Of a stretch of DNA of 54,339 nucleotides, positions 1 to 11,304 are shown piece by piece. The DNA lies in contig LSYV01000005.1 in NCBI GenBank assembly GCA_001584585.1, forward strand, positions 1,507,013 to 1,561,351, in the 5' to 3' direction. The position numbers and the translations under genes were made by a program. The notes beneath the pieces are model-generated. The model was not told the DNA's origin. It saw only the letters and a program-made list of their open reading frames with translations, and made no database searches. How positions within the stretch are numbered: position 1 is the stretch's first letter; each line of letters begins with the position of its first letter. The DNA comes from Gonium pectorale (Eukaryota; Chlorophyta; Chlorophyceae; Chlamydomonadales; Volvocaceae).

Positions 1-130
1 CCCAGGATGGCCTCAGAGACGCCGCAGGGCTCCAGGGCCCTGCCGACGGACGAGTCTACCGTTAGGATGAAGGGGCTGACCTTCAAGGGAGCAAGGGTAG
101 GGAAGGAAGGAGGACATCGTACAGATCCAG
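1..130 (+). pseudogene. Decayed fragment of RRM-gene exon 1
   Basis: Bases 2 to about 120 align by eye with 17579-17685, the middle of exon 1 of the RRM protein gene at 17539. They share the run CCAGGATGGCCTCAGAG, then CCCTGCCGACGGACG and ATGAAGGGGCTG. Compared with the intact exon, this copy has substitutions and short insertions (around 87-105) that destroy the frame after the first RRM strand, and the rest of RRM1 is not recognisable. It begins almost exactly where the left arm of the inverted repeat at 13142 stops matching the gene. It is best read as a non-functional relic. What lies upstream is outside the window. Confidence 0.75.
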
Positions 131-615
131 GCAGGTGGCGGTACCGCTGTCAACGGTTCACGCCGTTTTCGGAGGTACGCTGGGCCAGCGGCGTGGCGTA
201 CGGCTGTCCCTGAGGCGAACCCACAACACCCACTACACCCACTTCATCCAACAGGCCGAGCAGCTCTCCGCGCTGGCGGCCCCTCCGTGCATAAGAGGCA
301 CACATGTTGGGGACTTGCGTAAAAATGAAACGACGCATACCGGCATACGACGAGCGTAAGCGCGTTGGGGAGCTGTGTCTGCTCGTTTTAGGTTCGGCCC
401 TGCCACCACGCATGATAGGTGGCTCAAGTACGGAAGTTGTTGTGTACTTGGACTCGGGACAAGTACGTGGACATGATACTTTAGCTGCATGCCAGTGGGG
501 GCGCCCAGGGAGTTTGCCAGCGAGGAGATAACAATGGAGCTAAGCCGTGCGGGTGCGTGGGTGGGGTTCATGATTCCGTGCAAATGACACGTCTGTAAAA
601 GGGGGGGGGGCGGGA

Positions 616-725
616 CGAACGTCACATGCCTTGCATTGTACCCGCCCGCCCTACTGAAACGCCGCGCCTTCGGGCCTGTATGACCGTAGAGGCGGGCTCC
701 TTTCTCTGCAGATTTCTCTTTCTTA
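616..725 (+). repeat. Dispersed repeat A, copy 1
   Basis: This about 110-base block starts at GAACGTCACATG and ends in a pyrimidine tract TTTCTCTTTCTT. Related copies lie at about 31739-31855 (same strand) and at 24831-24926 and 12016-12084 (opposite strand). Shared landmarks are GTACCCGCCCGCCCTA, GAGGCGGGCTCC and CTGCAGATTTCT. No coding content or clear terminal repeats are visible. It may be part of a longer mobile element or MITE-like family. Confidence 0.7.
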
Positions 726-1119
726 AAAGCAGCTAGCCATTGTCAGACGCCCGTACGGCATCAACTGTGATAGCCACTAGGGCTCAAGAGGAGCTCCCAA
801 CAACAGATGGGCTACATGCAAGCGGAGCGGGAGGTCCGTGGCGGTACCAAGCAAGGGAGGCCGAGTTGCAAGCGAAGGGTTTGTGAACACGCCCCTGGCT
901 CGACACTCTTCATCATATACGCCTAGAGTGCCTGGATCCGAGCATCTCAAGACGCCCTTTCGGCCACCACTACTTCAAGCACCCGTCCGCGTCGAGCCCC
1001 GTCGAGCGCCGTTCCTGAGCTTGTCATAATTGTGCCGCATTCCCGGTGTCCTGCACAGCAAGGTAACATTACGGCGATCCGGCCTTCCAGGCGCCACCCG
1101 CGCACCAGACACCAGCAGA

Positions 1120-1337
1120 GCGTCGGCACGGGACACCAGGCATGGTGCAGGCATGGTGCTCATACACTTCGCGTCGGCACGGGACACCAGGCATGGTGCA
1201 GGCATGGTGCTCATACACTTCGCGTCGGCACGGGACACCAGGCATGGTGCAGGCATGGTGCTCATACACTTCGCGTCGGCACGGGACACCAGGCATGGTG
1301 CAGGCATGGTGCAGGCATGGTGCTCATACACTTCGCA
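1120..1337. repeat. 51-bp tandem minisatellite, about 4 copies
   Basis: A 51-base unit starts at 1120, 1171, 1222 and 1273. Copies are nearly identical and the last has an extra 12-base internal duplication of GCAGGCATGGTG. Because 51 is divisible by three, frames stay open through the array on both strands, which produces spurious repeat ORFs. No gene context supports translation. Confidence 0.9.
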
Positions 1338-1906
1338 GGCGGCACCTAACGGACAGTCCACGCCCCGCCCCCCAAGTCGAATGCCGCCGGTACGACGCGC
1401 GCATTTCACAACATGCTGCGGCGCAGCGACTACCGGTAGCCGTGATCACGTGAACAGCGAGGCCGTGCCTCCGCACAGGCCGTACATGGTGAACAGCGCG
1501 CTCTCGTTCTCTTCCGCGAGCCTGTCCTCATTGGAGGCACCGTCCATAGGGAGTTAGGGACGCACGCGCGGCTGGCAGACGTCCCACGCCGAAGTGCCTG
1601 GCCTGCGGCGCTCCAGCGCTCTGGCCGCGTCGCTCGCATAATAATTCATTCGTTTCTTTCACGCATTTAACGCAGTGGCATACCAACCATTACGCGCATA
1701 CAGCGCACGAGATAGCGCACAACGCACGGACCTGCCCGCCGCCCTACGCACACGAATGGCATGCACTCCACAGCGCACCGCCACCCCGCTCGCTCCTTGA
1801 TCCATCTGCTCCCCTCGGCCCCACTCCGCAGCCTTCCGGCCATCGCACACTCCACACCCGCCCCCACAGCTCACACCCTCGCCCGCATCCACCGCCACTC
1901 CTCTCA

Positions 1907-1911
1907 TTACA
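1907..1911 (-). terminator. Probable TGTAA polyadenylation signal
   Basis: On the minus strand this reads TGTAA, the usual volvocine algal poly(A) signal. It lies about 34 bases after the TAG stop at 1945-1947 of the glycosyltransferase gene, which would give a very short 3' UTR. Confidence 0.45.
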
Positions 1912-1944
1912 ATGCCCCCTTGAGAGCTACGGTGTGTGCGGGAT

Positions 1945-4900
1945 CTAGGTCCAGATCAGCGTCAGCGAGCGCACGTAGCGGTCCGACGTACCCGAGAAGG
2001 CCAGCAGCCGGTACCGCCCCTGCTGCGCCTCCTCGGCGGGGCACGGCGCGGCGCGCGCCTTGCGCACACCCTCGCGCAGGTTGCCCACCACGATCCGGCG
2101 CCCCACGCTGGTCGTGAGGTCCAGGCCGTGGATGGCTCGCTCGTCGTAGTAGATGATCGCGTCGTTTATGAACTCGCCCTCCTCCACCGAGTGCTCCTGG
2201 GGCTCACCCGCGCCGGGGCTCTCGGGCGGCGAGCCGTGTAGCCGGGCGGCCGTACGGCCGTACGTCACCTGGCGGTTAGCGGGCAGAGGCGCACGGTAGT
2301 GAGAAGGGTGATAACTGGGGCAGGCAGTGTGGCGAGGAAGGGAAGGGGAACGAGGGTGGTGAGTGGGGATCACGACGGGGCAGGACGCACGAGTCACCCC
2401 GTCACCGTCACCGTCACCGTCGGCCCTCGTGCCTCAGTCACAGAGCCTGCCCGGCTTGCCGCACGAGGCCGAGCGAAAGTCGTATGACCCGTGCCAGACC
2501 AACCGCGAGCTGCCCGAGGGCCCTGCACTCCGCGCAACGCAAGCAGAGCATGCAGTCAACGAAACGCCGCTTCCCAGGGCGCATACACAGTAGCACCAGC
2601 GCGGAACAGCTCCCTCCCAAGCTGCCCCCCGGCAGCTCGGCCATCGCCTCCAGTTTATATACCGCGTGTACTGCACCCTCCTCCGGACGCCGCCCCTCCT
2701 GCACACCCTCCCGCACGTCACCCCGCCCTCCGCCCCCAGCTCCCCAACCACCTGGAAGCTGTTGAGGAACTCGGTGGCCCGGTGCTGGATGCGCGAGATG
2801 CCGTTCTTGCCCCAGGCCGCGAACGACAGGTCGTCCCACACGTCGCCCTCGTCCTCCGCGCCGTAGGGCCCCATGATGAGGTTGCAGGAGCGGCCCCGCG
2901 GCGGTGCCGGCGCGGCGGCCCGCTGCAGGAACAGCGCCGTGAAGTTCTCCGCGCGCACGTCCACGTTGTGCACGCGATCCAGGTCCGCGCCGTCAAAGCC
3001 TTTCCCTGGATCCAGATCCAGACAGAGTGGGGTGAATAGACGTGCAGGGGGATGAATCACGAGCAGGAAGGCGGGTCGGTGCCTCGGTGCGGCAGTGGGG
3101 TACGGCCTTGCGGCTCGGCGAGCCTCGACTGGGAAGCGCTCCCGCCTGGCAACCCGCAATACCAACCCGGCACCAGAGGTCCCTGCGCTTTGCAAAGCGG
3201 CCCTGGATCTATCAAATGGAAGCGCAAGCGGAGCGCGTTTGAAGGCCCACGGGTGAGTGTGCGATGAGCGATCGGGAACATTCCCGCGCCGCAGTCACGG
3301 GGTGGACAGTGTACGGTAGCCAGCACCGCCACCGCCGGGGACTCACGCAGGGGCACGCACTCCACAGTGTTGTCCTGCGCCGTCTGGTCCCACATGCGAT
3401 GCAGCGACTCCAGCGCGCCCATCTTGCGCACCATCGACCAGGGCTGCTTGGCTGGGATGCCCCCCGGCAGCGGCCCGTGGATGTCCTGCGGCGGCGAAGA
3501 AGAGAAAAACATGCAAACAACCCCGGGCGTCAGCACAGCTGGCGCCAGCGGACTAGGTGCCCGAGCAGCTCGCGGTGGGCCGAAGCAGATCGTGCGATCA
3601 CAGGGTCAGGCTGAGCGGGGTGACGGGCTGCCGTGTGTAGGCGGTGCTGGGATCCGGCTCGGAGCCCCCGTCCTTGGCGACTGGCGTGCGCGGGCGGGGA
3701 CTTCAAAGAGGCGCGCGGGCGCGGCACAGGGCCAAGCCGGGGAGGAGCCCAGCCAGCCGCGTGCCCGCGGATCAGCTCCCACCTCTGTCCAGGGCGTGTA
3801 CGCGACCCGCACTGACGGGTCCACCACCACGCGGTGGGAGCCCAGCCGCCGGTAGTCCTCGCAGAAGATGGAGCACTCGCTCGCGTCGCACTCGCCGTCC
3901 GCGCGCTGACCCGCCCGGAAGCGCAGACCTGCCGCCAGCGAAGGAGGGGAGGAGGGACAGGGGGGCAGGTCAAAGAGCAGGAGGCGTCAGGAGGCCCGCC
4001 GTCAGCCCGCCGTCAGCCCACCGCGCGCCCGCGGCATGACCTGAGGGGCCCAACGTGTCGGCCGGCGCGTCGACCTCGTTCGTGTGTAGCAAGCAGCACG
4101 CCGAGCAGCATGCCCGGCCAGTGAGCTGCAAGCGGCTCCCGCCCAACCGCGTCAAACACGGCGATGCGCGCGCTGGGCGGTGCAGAGACAGCTGGTCGCC
4201 GAGGCAGCCCACACCTTACGGTGTACGCTCTAGACTAGGAGCTCCGTGCTGAGTGTCGTCTCCGCCTTGTGGATCGGGTCGTGAATTGGGCCGTGGATTG
4301 TTTTCTAACGGACCAGACCAGGAGCGGCGCCGGCCAGGTCGACCCACACGCGCGTGCGAGGCGCCCCTGAGATCCTTTGCCGCGGTGGGCTGGGTCAGGG
4401 CCGTCACACACACACACGCCCTCACCAGCATCGAAGTGGCTTGCGTTGAAGAGCACAGCGCCGTTCCAGCAGCACTTGGCCGCGAAAGGCATGCCCCTGT
4501 GCAGCGCGTCGACAGTCCGCAGGTCGCGGGCGATGGGGTCGTGCTTGATGAACTGCGCGCACGCCCGCGAGTTGGCAGTTGGGTTCGTTGAGCAGTTGGG
4601 GCTTACCGCCGATGTCACCGCAAGGTGTGTGTCTCCTAATGCATGGGCGGCCCTTGACGGAAGAGCCACAAGAGCATTCAAAAAAAGCGCAAGGGGTGTC
4701 GTCACAACGTCGTCCGGAGGGCGGCATTCGGCTGCGCACGTCTTGAGCTGGAAAGCTCTGCGCTGGAAAGCGAGCATGCCTGGACACACGGGTGTGATGA
4801 GGATTCTGCTTACCGCTTTCCCACCGATGTCCCGTGAAACCCAGATGTCTGCGGGCGGGTGCGTGGCAAAGGTGGGGCCCGAACAGGTGAGCACCAGCAG

Positions 4901-7900
4901 TTCGGCGCGGCAGGGCACATCCCGGATCACGGGAGCACAACATACGGTGCACTTTCCGCCCGCATGCCACTCCAACTTGCATCCCACGCGCTTTAAGAAA
5001 TACACTTGCGTCCCTGCGTCCGCACCGCGACCGCAAGTCAAAGTACATTGGCCACAAAGACGGCACCATCCTGCCAGCATGCCAAGTCTCCAGCGCGCTG
5101 ACGACGCGGCAGGCAGTTGGCGGCCTCACTGTGAGCCCCCAAATGCGCACTCTTGCCCCGCAAAGGGCATACTGGAACCCGCCATCCAAATGCGCGCCAC
5201 CCAGGTGTCCGTGTATCCGGGCGTCCGGGAGCCGGAGCCGGAGCCAGATCCAGATCCAGATCCGGCACGTACCATAGAACTCGTAGCGCGGCTTGATCTT
5301 TGCCCGCTGCACGAGCGCGTCTGCGGCCGTCTGGTGCGCCAGCTCCACGGCGTGCACCTTGGTCATCCGCAGCATTGCACCCATCCAGCGCTCCCGGTAC
5401 CTGCTAATGGGCGCTGCCTCGGGACCGCCGGCCGCAGCTGCGCCACCAGCGCCGCCAGCCGCCGCTGCCCCGCTGGCGCCGTCGCCCACGCCTGTGGCCG
5501 CGCCTGAGCCGGCGCCTGTGCCGGCGCCTGTGCCGGCGCCTGTGCCGGCGCCTGTGCCGGCGCCAGCGCTCCCGCCAGCGCTCGAGCCATCACTGGCTTG
5601 GTCATTGGTGCCACCTACCGGCTCCCAACGGTTGCGGCCGGCCACCATTCCCTGCAGCAGCCGGCGGCGCTGCTGACTGCCGCTGCTCTGAGCCGGATCC
5701 GCATCCTGGATCTTTGGCACATGTCCGCCGATCCATATCTGCGGCAAGGAGTGGGTGGCAGGTACCGCACATAGGGCGCGTGGGTCATAGCGGGGGGCCA
5801 GGGAGGAGGTACGTGGGGCATGGGAGTTAGGAATGCGAAACATGTCATGCAGGAAGCCTGGAGCTCTTGAGTCCCGTAGAGCTTAGGCAGGGGCAAGATT
5901 AGTATTTAGGTTGCAAGCGGCCCCTGAATTCCAGGCTGCCTCAGCTTCATCTGCCACACGGAACCGCCTCGCCAGTTGCTTCCTGCACGTCCGCCGGAAT
6001 AAAGTGCACCCTAGCACCCGTGCACGCAAATTGCGCGCCAATGGCGCACGCCCCGGCCCCGGGACCGCACTGCCGCGCAACTGGTCCTCTCTGCGGGCAG
6101 CGACCAATCTCTCTCTCTCTGCGCCTGCCGCCCAGCCACGCCGGTTGCGGACCCGCCAGCCCCTCACCTCCAGATCTATTCCGCACGCAATGTCCGCCTG
6201 CAGGTAGCTGAGGCGCACCAGGTCGGGCGCGCAGAAGAAGACGTCGTTTACGAACAGCACGTGCTGGAAGGCGCCCTTCGACTTATACAGCGGCTCCATG
6301 GCGCTGTTGCGCAGCGCAGCCAGGTGCTGGAGGAGAGAGACCAGCAGCCAGGGAGACAGAGGGCAGGTTGCGGGGCCCAGTGATGAAGGCGAGGGAAACA
6401 GGTGGCAAGGACGAGGCCACAGGACTGAAGCTGCGGGCGTGAGGGTGAGGCGGGTTGCAGGCAGTTTGCAGGGACTGAGAGGCGCCGGGCGGCACGACCG
6501 GCAGCGGGCAACGGGCTGCATGACGGCATTCAAGGGAGCCTCGGCTGGGCAAGCCTGCCGCTGCGGCTTACTGTCGCCCGCATGATGCTCCACGCCGGGC
6601 ATGCCATGGCCATCTGTTTAAGACGTTCAAGGTTTCTGTTCCTGGCCTCTCTTGGCTTCTTCCGGCCTCTATGGCATCTTGGTTACGTCTCGCGCTACGT
6701 TTGTCCTGCCCTCGTCCGGACAGCCCCAAGTTGCCCCCCAACCCCCGAGAATTAAGCGGTTCCGGCCATATTGGCCACATCGGCCATACCGGTAGCGTCC
6801 GCCGCGTCGGCCGCACCGGGTGCTCCGTGCGGTAGCCTCATGCTACCCCGACTTCGCGGGTGGCGCCGCGCACCCCGGCGCTTGCTGTTGGCCACTCAAC
6901 ACCCCCTCGTCCACCGGCTGGCCCCTGGACGTCCGCCCACAACCCCAACTCCCAATCCCCACTGTCCAGCAGTCCGATGCCGTACCTGTATCCGGTGCTG
7001 TTTTAGTAGCTTTCCCGTGACTGGATCCATGAGTTCCATCTCACGGGCCAGGGAGCCGTTGTACACCACGGTATTTGGCACTCCCGCCGCCGTCCAGAGC
7101 GCCTCAGCCACCTGAAGCCACGCCGGCGTCATGTCCGTACTGCCGCTTTCGTACACGCTTATGGCCGTACGCCCAAGCTGCGGCGAGTCTATGGAGAGCG
7201 GCCTGCCCTGGCGGTACGAGTACACGGCCTCCAGAACTGGGTCGCCACGCAGGAGTAGTGCTAGGCGCAGCATCTCGAGGATCCAGTACTGCAAGGGGTC
7301 CACGAGTGATTGTGCGCATGTGGATACAAGCGCCGCAAGCAGTGTGAGCAAGACGGAAGCGTGGTGCAACGGCCAACATACATGTGTTGGCGGGCTGCGC
7401 GTCCTGAGCGCCTTGCATGCGGAGGACCGGCGCCGCGGCACCAGCGCGCCACCCCGCCGCAAGGCCAAGCGTCATTCATAACAACATTAAGTCGACGTCA
7501 TCTCACAGGCATGATCTCCTCGCAGTTGACTATGTTGGAGGCGATGAGGATGCGCCCGCTCCCGGGTGCCCCGCGCCCGCCGCGCCGCTCCTTGCACGCC
7601 GCCGCCGTCCCGAGCCCCCGAATCTTGGCGACTAGCTCCACTGCTACAGGGAGGTGGACTTGAGCGTCCGCGGGCAAGGCCTTGATGACGCGGAGCGCCT
7701 GGTTTAACGGGACGGGTGGCAGCAGCCCGATGGCCGCTGCGAGGGCCGCAGCAACGACGCGATCCTGTTTATCCTTCGACGCGACGTCCTTGAGCATTCG
7801 AGCCATGTCGAGCACATCATTGAGCTGCGCTCCGGTAACGACAGATACATTTGGAATGAAGAACGTCAGGTGCTCGTCCTCTTTGTTCAGTAAGGTCCGT

Positions 7901-7968
7901 TGATGGCTAATTGCCATGCACGATGTCAGCACAAGCAGCCAACACAACAACCTAGCCATTTCGCGCAA
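1945..7968 (-). CDS. CAP59/CMT1-family glycosyltransferase with C-terminal jacalin-like lectin domain
   Basis: Ten exons join in phase to 804 codons plus stop: 7968-7507, 7288-6986, 6326-6168, 5738-5273, 4848-4814, 4552-4426, 3928-3783, 3485-3347, 3005-2752, 2268-1945. The start at 7968 gives a short hydrophobic N terminus, a likely signal or type II anchor. Residues 146-566 carry the CAP59/mannosyltransferase motifs: IASNIVNCEEIMPYW, YESGSTDMTP (about 200), LAALRNSAMEPL, FVNDVFF (about 280), ACGIDLE, FYDIWVSRDIGG (about 462), KCCWNG (about 501), RFRAG, ASECSIFCEDYRR and DPSVRVAYT. The family transfers mannose or related sugars in the secretory pathway; known members act in fungal capsule synthesis. 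Residues about 654-804 resemble a jacalin fold: GPYGAEDEGDVWDD, GISRIQ, FINDAIIYY, HGLDLTTSVG and LLAFSGTSDRYVRSLTLIW. Exon 4 inserts about 110 low-complexity residues rich in Gly, Ala and Thr. Donor and acceptor substrates are unknown. Family calls are strong; the exact activity is inferred. Confidence 0.87.
5509..5563. repeat. 12-bp coding tandem repeat in exon 4 of the glycosyltransferase
   Basis: The unit GCCGGCGCCTGT is repeated about 4.5 times inside exon 4. On the minus strand it encodes Gly-Ala-Gly-Thr units. It sits in a Gly/Ala-rich insertion between the NDVFF and FYDIWVSRD blocks of the catalytic domain. Copy number is a multiple of a codon length, so it can vary without shifting the frame. 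Confidence 0.85.
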
Positions 7969-8924
7969 AAGCCCTACAGGCTACCGTCTATTACGCCATG
8001 GCATGCCCTGCATCCTATGCTGCTTGACAAGAGTGTCAGGGTATGACTGCTGTCCACCTGGGTTTGCCTGTCGGTGTACGTACGGTGTACGGATGGCGGT
8101 TGGTGGCAGTGTTTGGTGCTCGGCCTCGACCCAACTAAGAGATTCGGCATTTAGGCTGGGGCAAACCGGTGGCATCGTGCATCATATGGGCTCCGGGTTA
8201 CAGTACATGAGACATAACCGAGACCTGCAAGCGTCCCTTGCCTCTTACATGACGCCGTCGTGCACATGCGCAGGCGATGCTTCGATATCAGTCTTCAGGA
8301 AGTACACACAATTGCTTTAAAAACGCACAGCCCCAGTACCAAATCGAAAAAATGGCACGTTAAGTCACAACGTGAAGGGACAGGCACTGCCCCGCTTGGT
8401 TTGAGTGCGCACTTGAAGCCGCGCCGGCATATCATGTACAGGACACACAGGTAATCTTAGATAGCACCCATCCAAGTTCCCATGTGAAGGGGACTCATAC
8501 ACTATGCACATTTTATGCACGTTTTACTTTTTTCACGCCAAGGAAGGTTCAGAAGGTCAGGTACATGAGGTCAGGACCCAAGAAGGCCATGCCCTTGGCG
8601 TCACGGTGGGCAACCCCTCCAAAACTAGGACAGTATTTCAGGCCGCCGGCGACCGCAACCTAACATCAGCCTCCGCTAACGGAATCCTTTGGTCCTGCGT
8701 ATCCTCTTTGGCGAGAGTCCAGGGATGGCCAAGTACCAGGGCAGTAAGCGACCTTGCCTGGGAAAGCATGCGAGTCATCATATCCCCTCCCAAGTCCAAT
8801 CCCCCGCTTTTGCCAGTGACGCACTCTACCTCAGCCCTGAACTATTACAGCTTAACACGTGCCAAACTTCAAGAGACGTCCTTACTGCAGCCACAGCCTC
8901 CCGTAAGCGGAGCAGCTTTGCTAT
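7969..8924. other. Spacer between two minus-strand genes
   Basis: This stretch separates the start of the glycosyltransferase gene from the stop of the upstream minus-strand gene. It should hold the glycosyltransferase promoter and the 3' UTR of the neighbour. Minus-strand TGTAA motifs occur at 8849-8845, about 8200-8196 and 8249-8245. No gene was seen in it. Confidence 0.55.
8845..8849 (-). terminator. Possible TGTAA polyadenylation signal
   Basis: On the minus strand this reads TGTAA and lies about 75 bases after the stop at 8925. Two further TGTAA motifs lie within the next 650 bases, so which one is used cannot be decided from sequence. Confidence 0.35.
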
Positions 8925-11304
8925 CTACCGCCGGCCCCGCCGACCGCGGCCTTGCCGCCCGGCGCCGTTCCCGCCAGCCGGCTGCACCATCACCGGCGCT
9001 CGCTGGCGCTGGTTGCCGCCTCCGCGCGGCGGTCGGCCGCCGCGGACCGCCCCGCGCGCCTGGGCCGGCTGCTGCTGCGCCGCTGCCGCCTGCCCCCGGC
9101 GCCTGCCAGCCTTCGCAGGCTGTCCGCCGTTGGCCGCGACGTCGGTGTAGACCGGCGCTCTCCGCCGGATCGGCTGCTGCGCCGGCCTGCCCTTGCGCAC
9201 ACCGCCCTGCTGCACGCGACCCAGTGCCTGCTGTTGCTGCTGTTGGCGCGGCGGCGCCACGGTGCGGGGGGCACGCCGCCCCGCCGCCGCCGGCCGCCCT
9301 CCGCGCTGCACCTGCTGCTGCTGCGACGCGGCACGGCCCGTCTGGATGGGCGCCCGGCGGCCTCCACGCTGCGCCGCCACCGCTTGCTGTTGCTGGCGCT
9401 GCTGGCGCATGCGGCGCCCCATGGAGGGCGCCGCAGCCTGCGCAGGGCGCGCCGCTGCGGGCTGCGCGTAGACAATCTGCGTGGGACACACCACCAGGGG
9501 AGGAGCGGACCTTAGGGGAAAGGAAAAGCGAGGCTTCATCTTCCCGACAATCGGCCGTAGCGGCCAGTTGCAAGTAAAGAGCGATATGCGATTATCCCGC
9601 AGAAGCACCTTCTTGCAGGAAACATTCTCCTTGTGCACTTGCAACGGTCCTCTCAGATGGATGCAGGAGACTGAGGAGCTTTGTCAACACACCTGCTGCT
9701 TGGGCTGCCGCTGCACCGGCTGCTGCTGCCGGGCGCGGCCCGCTGGAGCTGCTCCAGTAGCCGCCCGCTGCGCCGGGACGCGTCCTCGAGCGGCCACCGC
9801 ACCGGCCTGCCGGGGCGCTCGGGCCTTCGCGACGATGCGGCGGGCCACCGTTCGGCGGACGTTGGCGGCGGCAACGGCCGGCGCCTTGGCAACCCGGCCG
9901 GCGGGTGCCGCCTCCGCACCCGCGTTGCTGTGACCAGGGGCCAAGCCGTCGGATAAAATATTCATCAGACAAGGGCCACGGGCAATAGTTGGAATGAACT
10001 ACTCAGCGCTAATCGCATGCGGTCGTTCCACGTTCCAGTTTCGGCACACCTTTGCCGGTTGCACAGTGTACCGGGAATCTATTCAACGTGCTACCCTGCC
10101 CTCCAACAGACCTGCGGCGCTTCAGGTCCGACACCTTCACTTGCAGCACCCGTGGCGCCCCGCGCTGCACGGCCGGCGCCGGTGCAGCCGCTGCTGCGGG
10201 CCGCCGAGCCCTGATCGCCTGCGACCCACAGTACAGCGGGAAGCAAAGAAGAGTATTCAGTAACTAGACACATCATGGTTGCCTATCACACGTCGCGCTG
10301 CTATGTTTGTCAATACTGATAACAAGTGTCCGATGCCATGCTTTGAAACGAAAGCGCTTACACCAGTGTGCCGAGGCATTGGTGGGACCGAACTCACGCG
10401 AGGCCGCAATCAAAGCACATACACGCCAGACAGTGCATTTGTAAGGAAACATGCCATAGCGGCCAGGATTCAAGCTGGGAGCTTGCACGAAGGAACAGCA
10501 CTGCGAGTATGTAGTATGTACGGATGTGTTGCGTGCACCTTCGCAAACCCCCACGAGGCCGACCGCCAAGGTTGCAGTTTGCGCGAAAAATCCATGCAAA
10601 ACAGCGACATCTTACAGGCACCTGACACCTGCCAAGCACGGAATGCGATCCTCCATGCTTACTTGGCGCTTGCCGGCTACTCCAGCCTTCGTCACCGACA
10701 CCGGTGCGCGCGCCCTTCCACGGCCCTGTAACGCGGAGTGCGCGAGCACGGTTAGGTCCCCAAGCATGAAGAAACGGCGAACACCCAAGTCCCACAGGAT
10801 GCTAACAAAGACCCTGAGGTGTCGTCCGTTGGCAGGTGCGGGAGGGGTTTGCCAAGGTGAGCGAGAGTGCCAAACATGCATTTTGACCGGCCACGTTGTA
10901 TGCATCGCGTTGCTCGCGTGCAGTGATCATGTGCGCGTCAAGCAGCGCTCCCTTGGCGCGGGCGCGACGTCAGGCTCCGATCGGCATGGCAAGACGCCGT
11001 TTCTCAGCAGCAACTTTCAATACCCAGTTATGCAGAATCCTCGAATGACGTCGAGAGTTCCCTGGCCTGCCGGCCGGCTGGGCGCTTGAAAGCCACACAG
11101 TTTTTTTCCGGTTGTTGCTTTGGAAGGGCTTACCTCTGCAGGCTTGGCGACCACTTTAGGAGCAGCGTTGCGTGGTGCAGGTGCAGCGCCCTTTGCCGGG
11201 GCGGGGGCCCGCCTTGGCTTGACAGTTTCCCTCGCGCCGTGCGCCTCCTTTATCAAGTCATCCAGAGACGTGTCAAGCTTCCGATCCAGGACAGCGGAAG
11301 ACAT
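8925..11304 (-). CDS. Arg/Gly/Gln/Ala-rich protein with N-terminal UAP56-binding-like motif, possible mRNA export adaptor
   Basis: Four exons join in phase: 11304-11134, 10218-10112, 9927-9693 and 9476-8925, giving 354 residues and ending with TAG. Residues 10-21 read LDTSLDDLIKEA, close to the UAP56-binding motif (consensus LDMSLDDII) found at the N termini of ALY/REF, UIF and related export adaptors. The rest is low complexity: Ala/Pro/Lys/Arg-rich to about residue 90, then Arg-rich with VRRTVARRIVAKARAP, then Gln runs and RGG-like segments including RGGRPPRGGGNQRQ and the end GRRGRR. No RRM is present. A nuclear RNA-binding or export adaptor role bound to a DEAD-box helicase is inferred from the motif and composition only. 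An upstream in-frame ATG at 11349 would add 15 residues; the internal one was chosen because it places the motif near the N terminus. Arg-Gly methylation is possible but unproven. Confidence 0.7.

Larger units (their letters stand above)
131..1944. other. Intergenic DNA, repeats only
   Basis: No credible gene was found here. The stretch holds a dispersed repeat copy (about 616-725), a 51-bp minisatellite (1120-1337) and the probable polyadenylation signal of the minus-strand gene that ends at 1945. The open frames in this stretch lack recognisable domains and overlap on both strands, as expected of GC-rich DNA. Confidence 0.6.

Noticed and set aside
1120..1337. Regular direct repeats resembling a CRISPR array
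   Set aside because: The units are contiguous with no unique spacers, and the window is eukaryotic nuclear DNA.
4590..4640. Second copy of the DIGGK-encoding segment upstream of glycosyltransferase exon 6
   Set aside because: The minus strand reads GACATCGGCGGTAAGC, similar to the end of exon 5, but no acceptor gives an in-phase exon. The 4848-4814 exon fits the family and phase.
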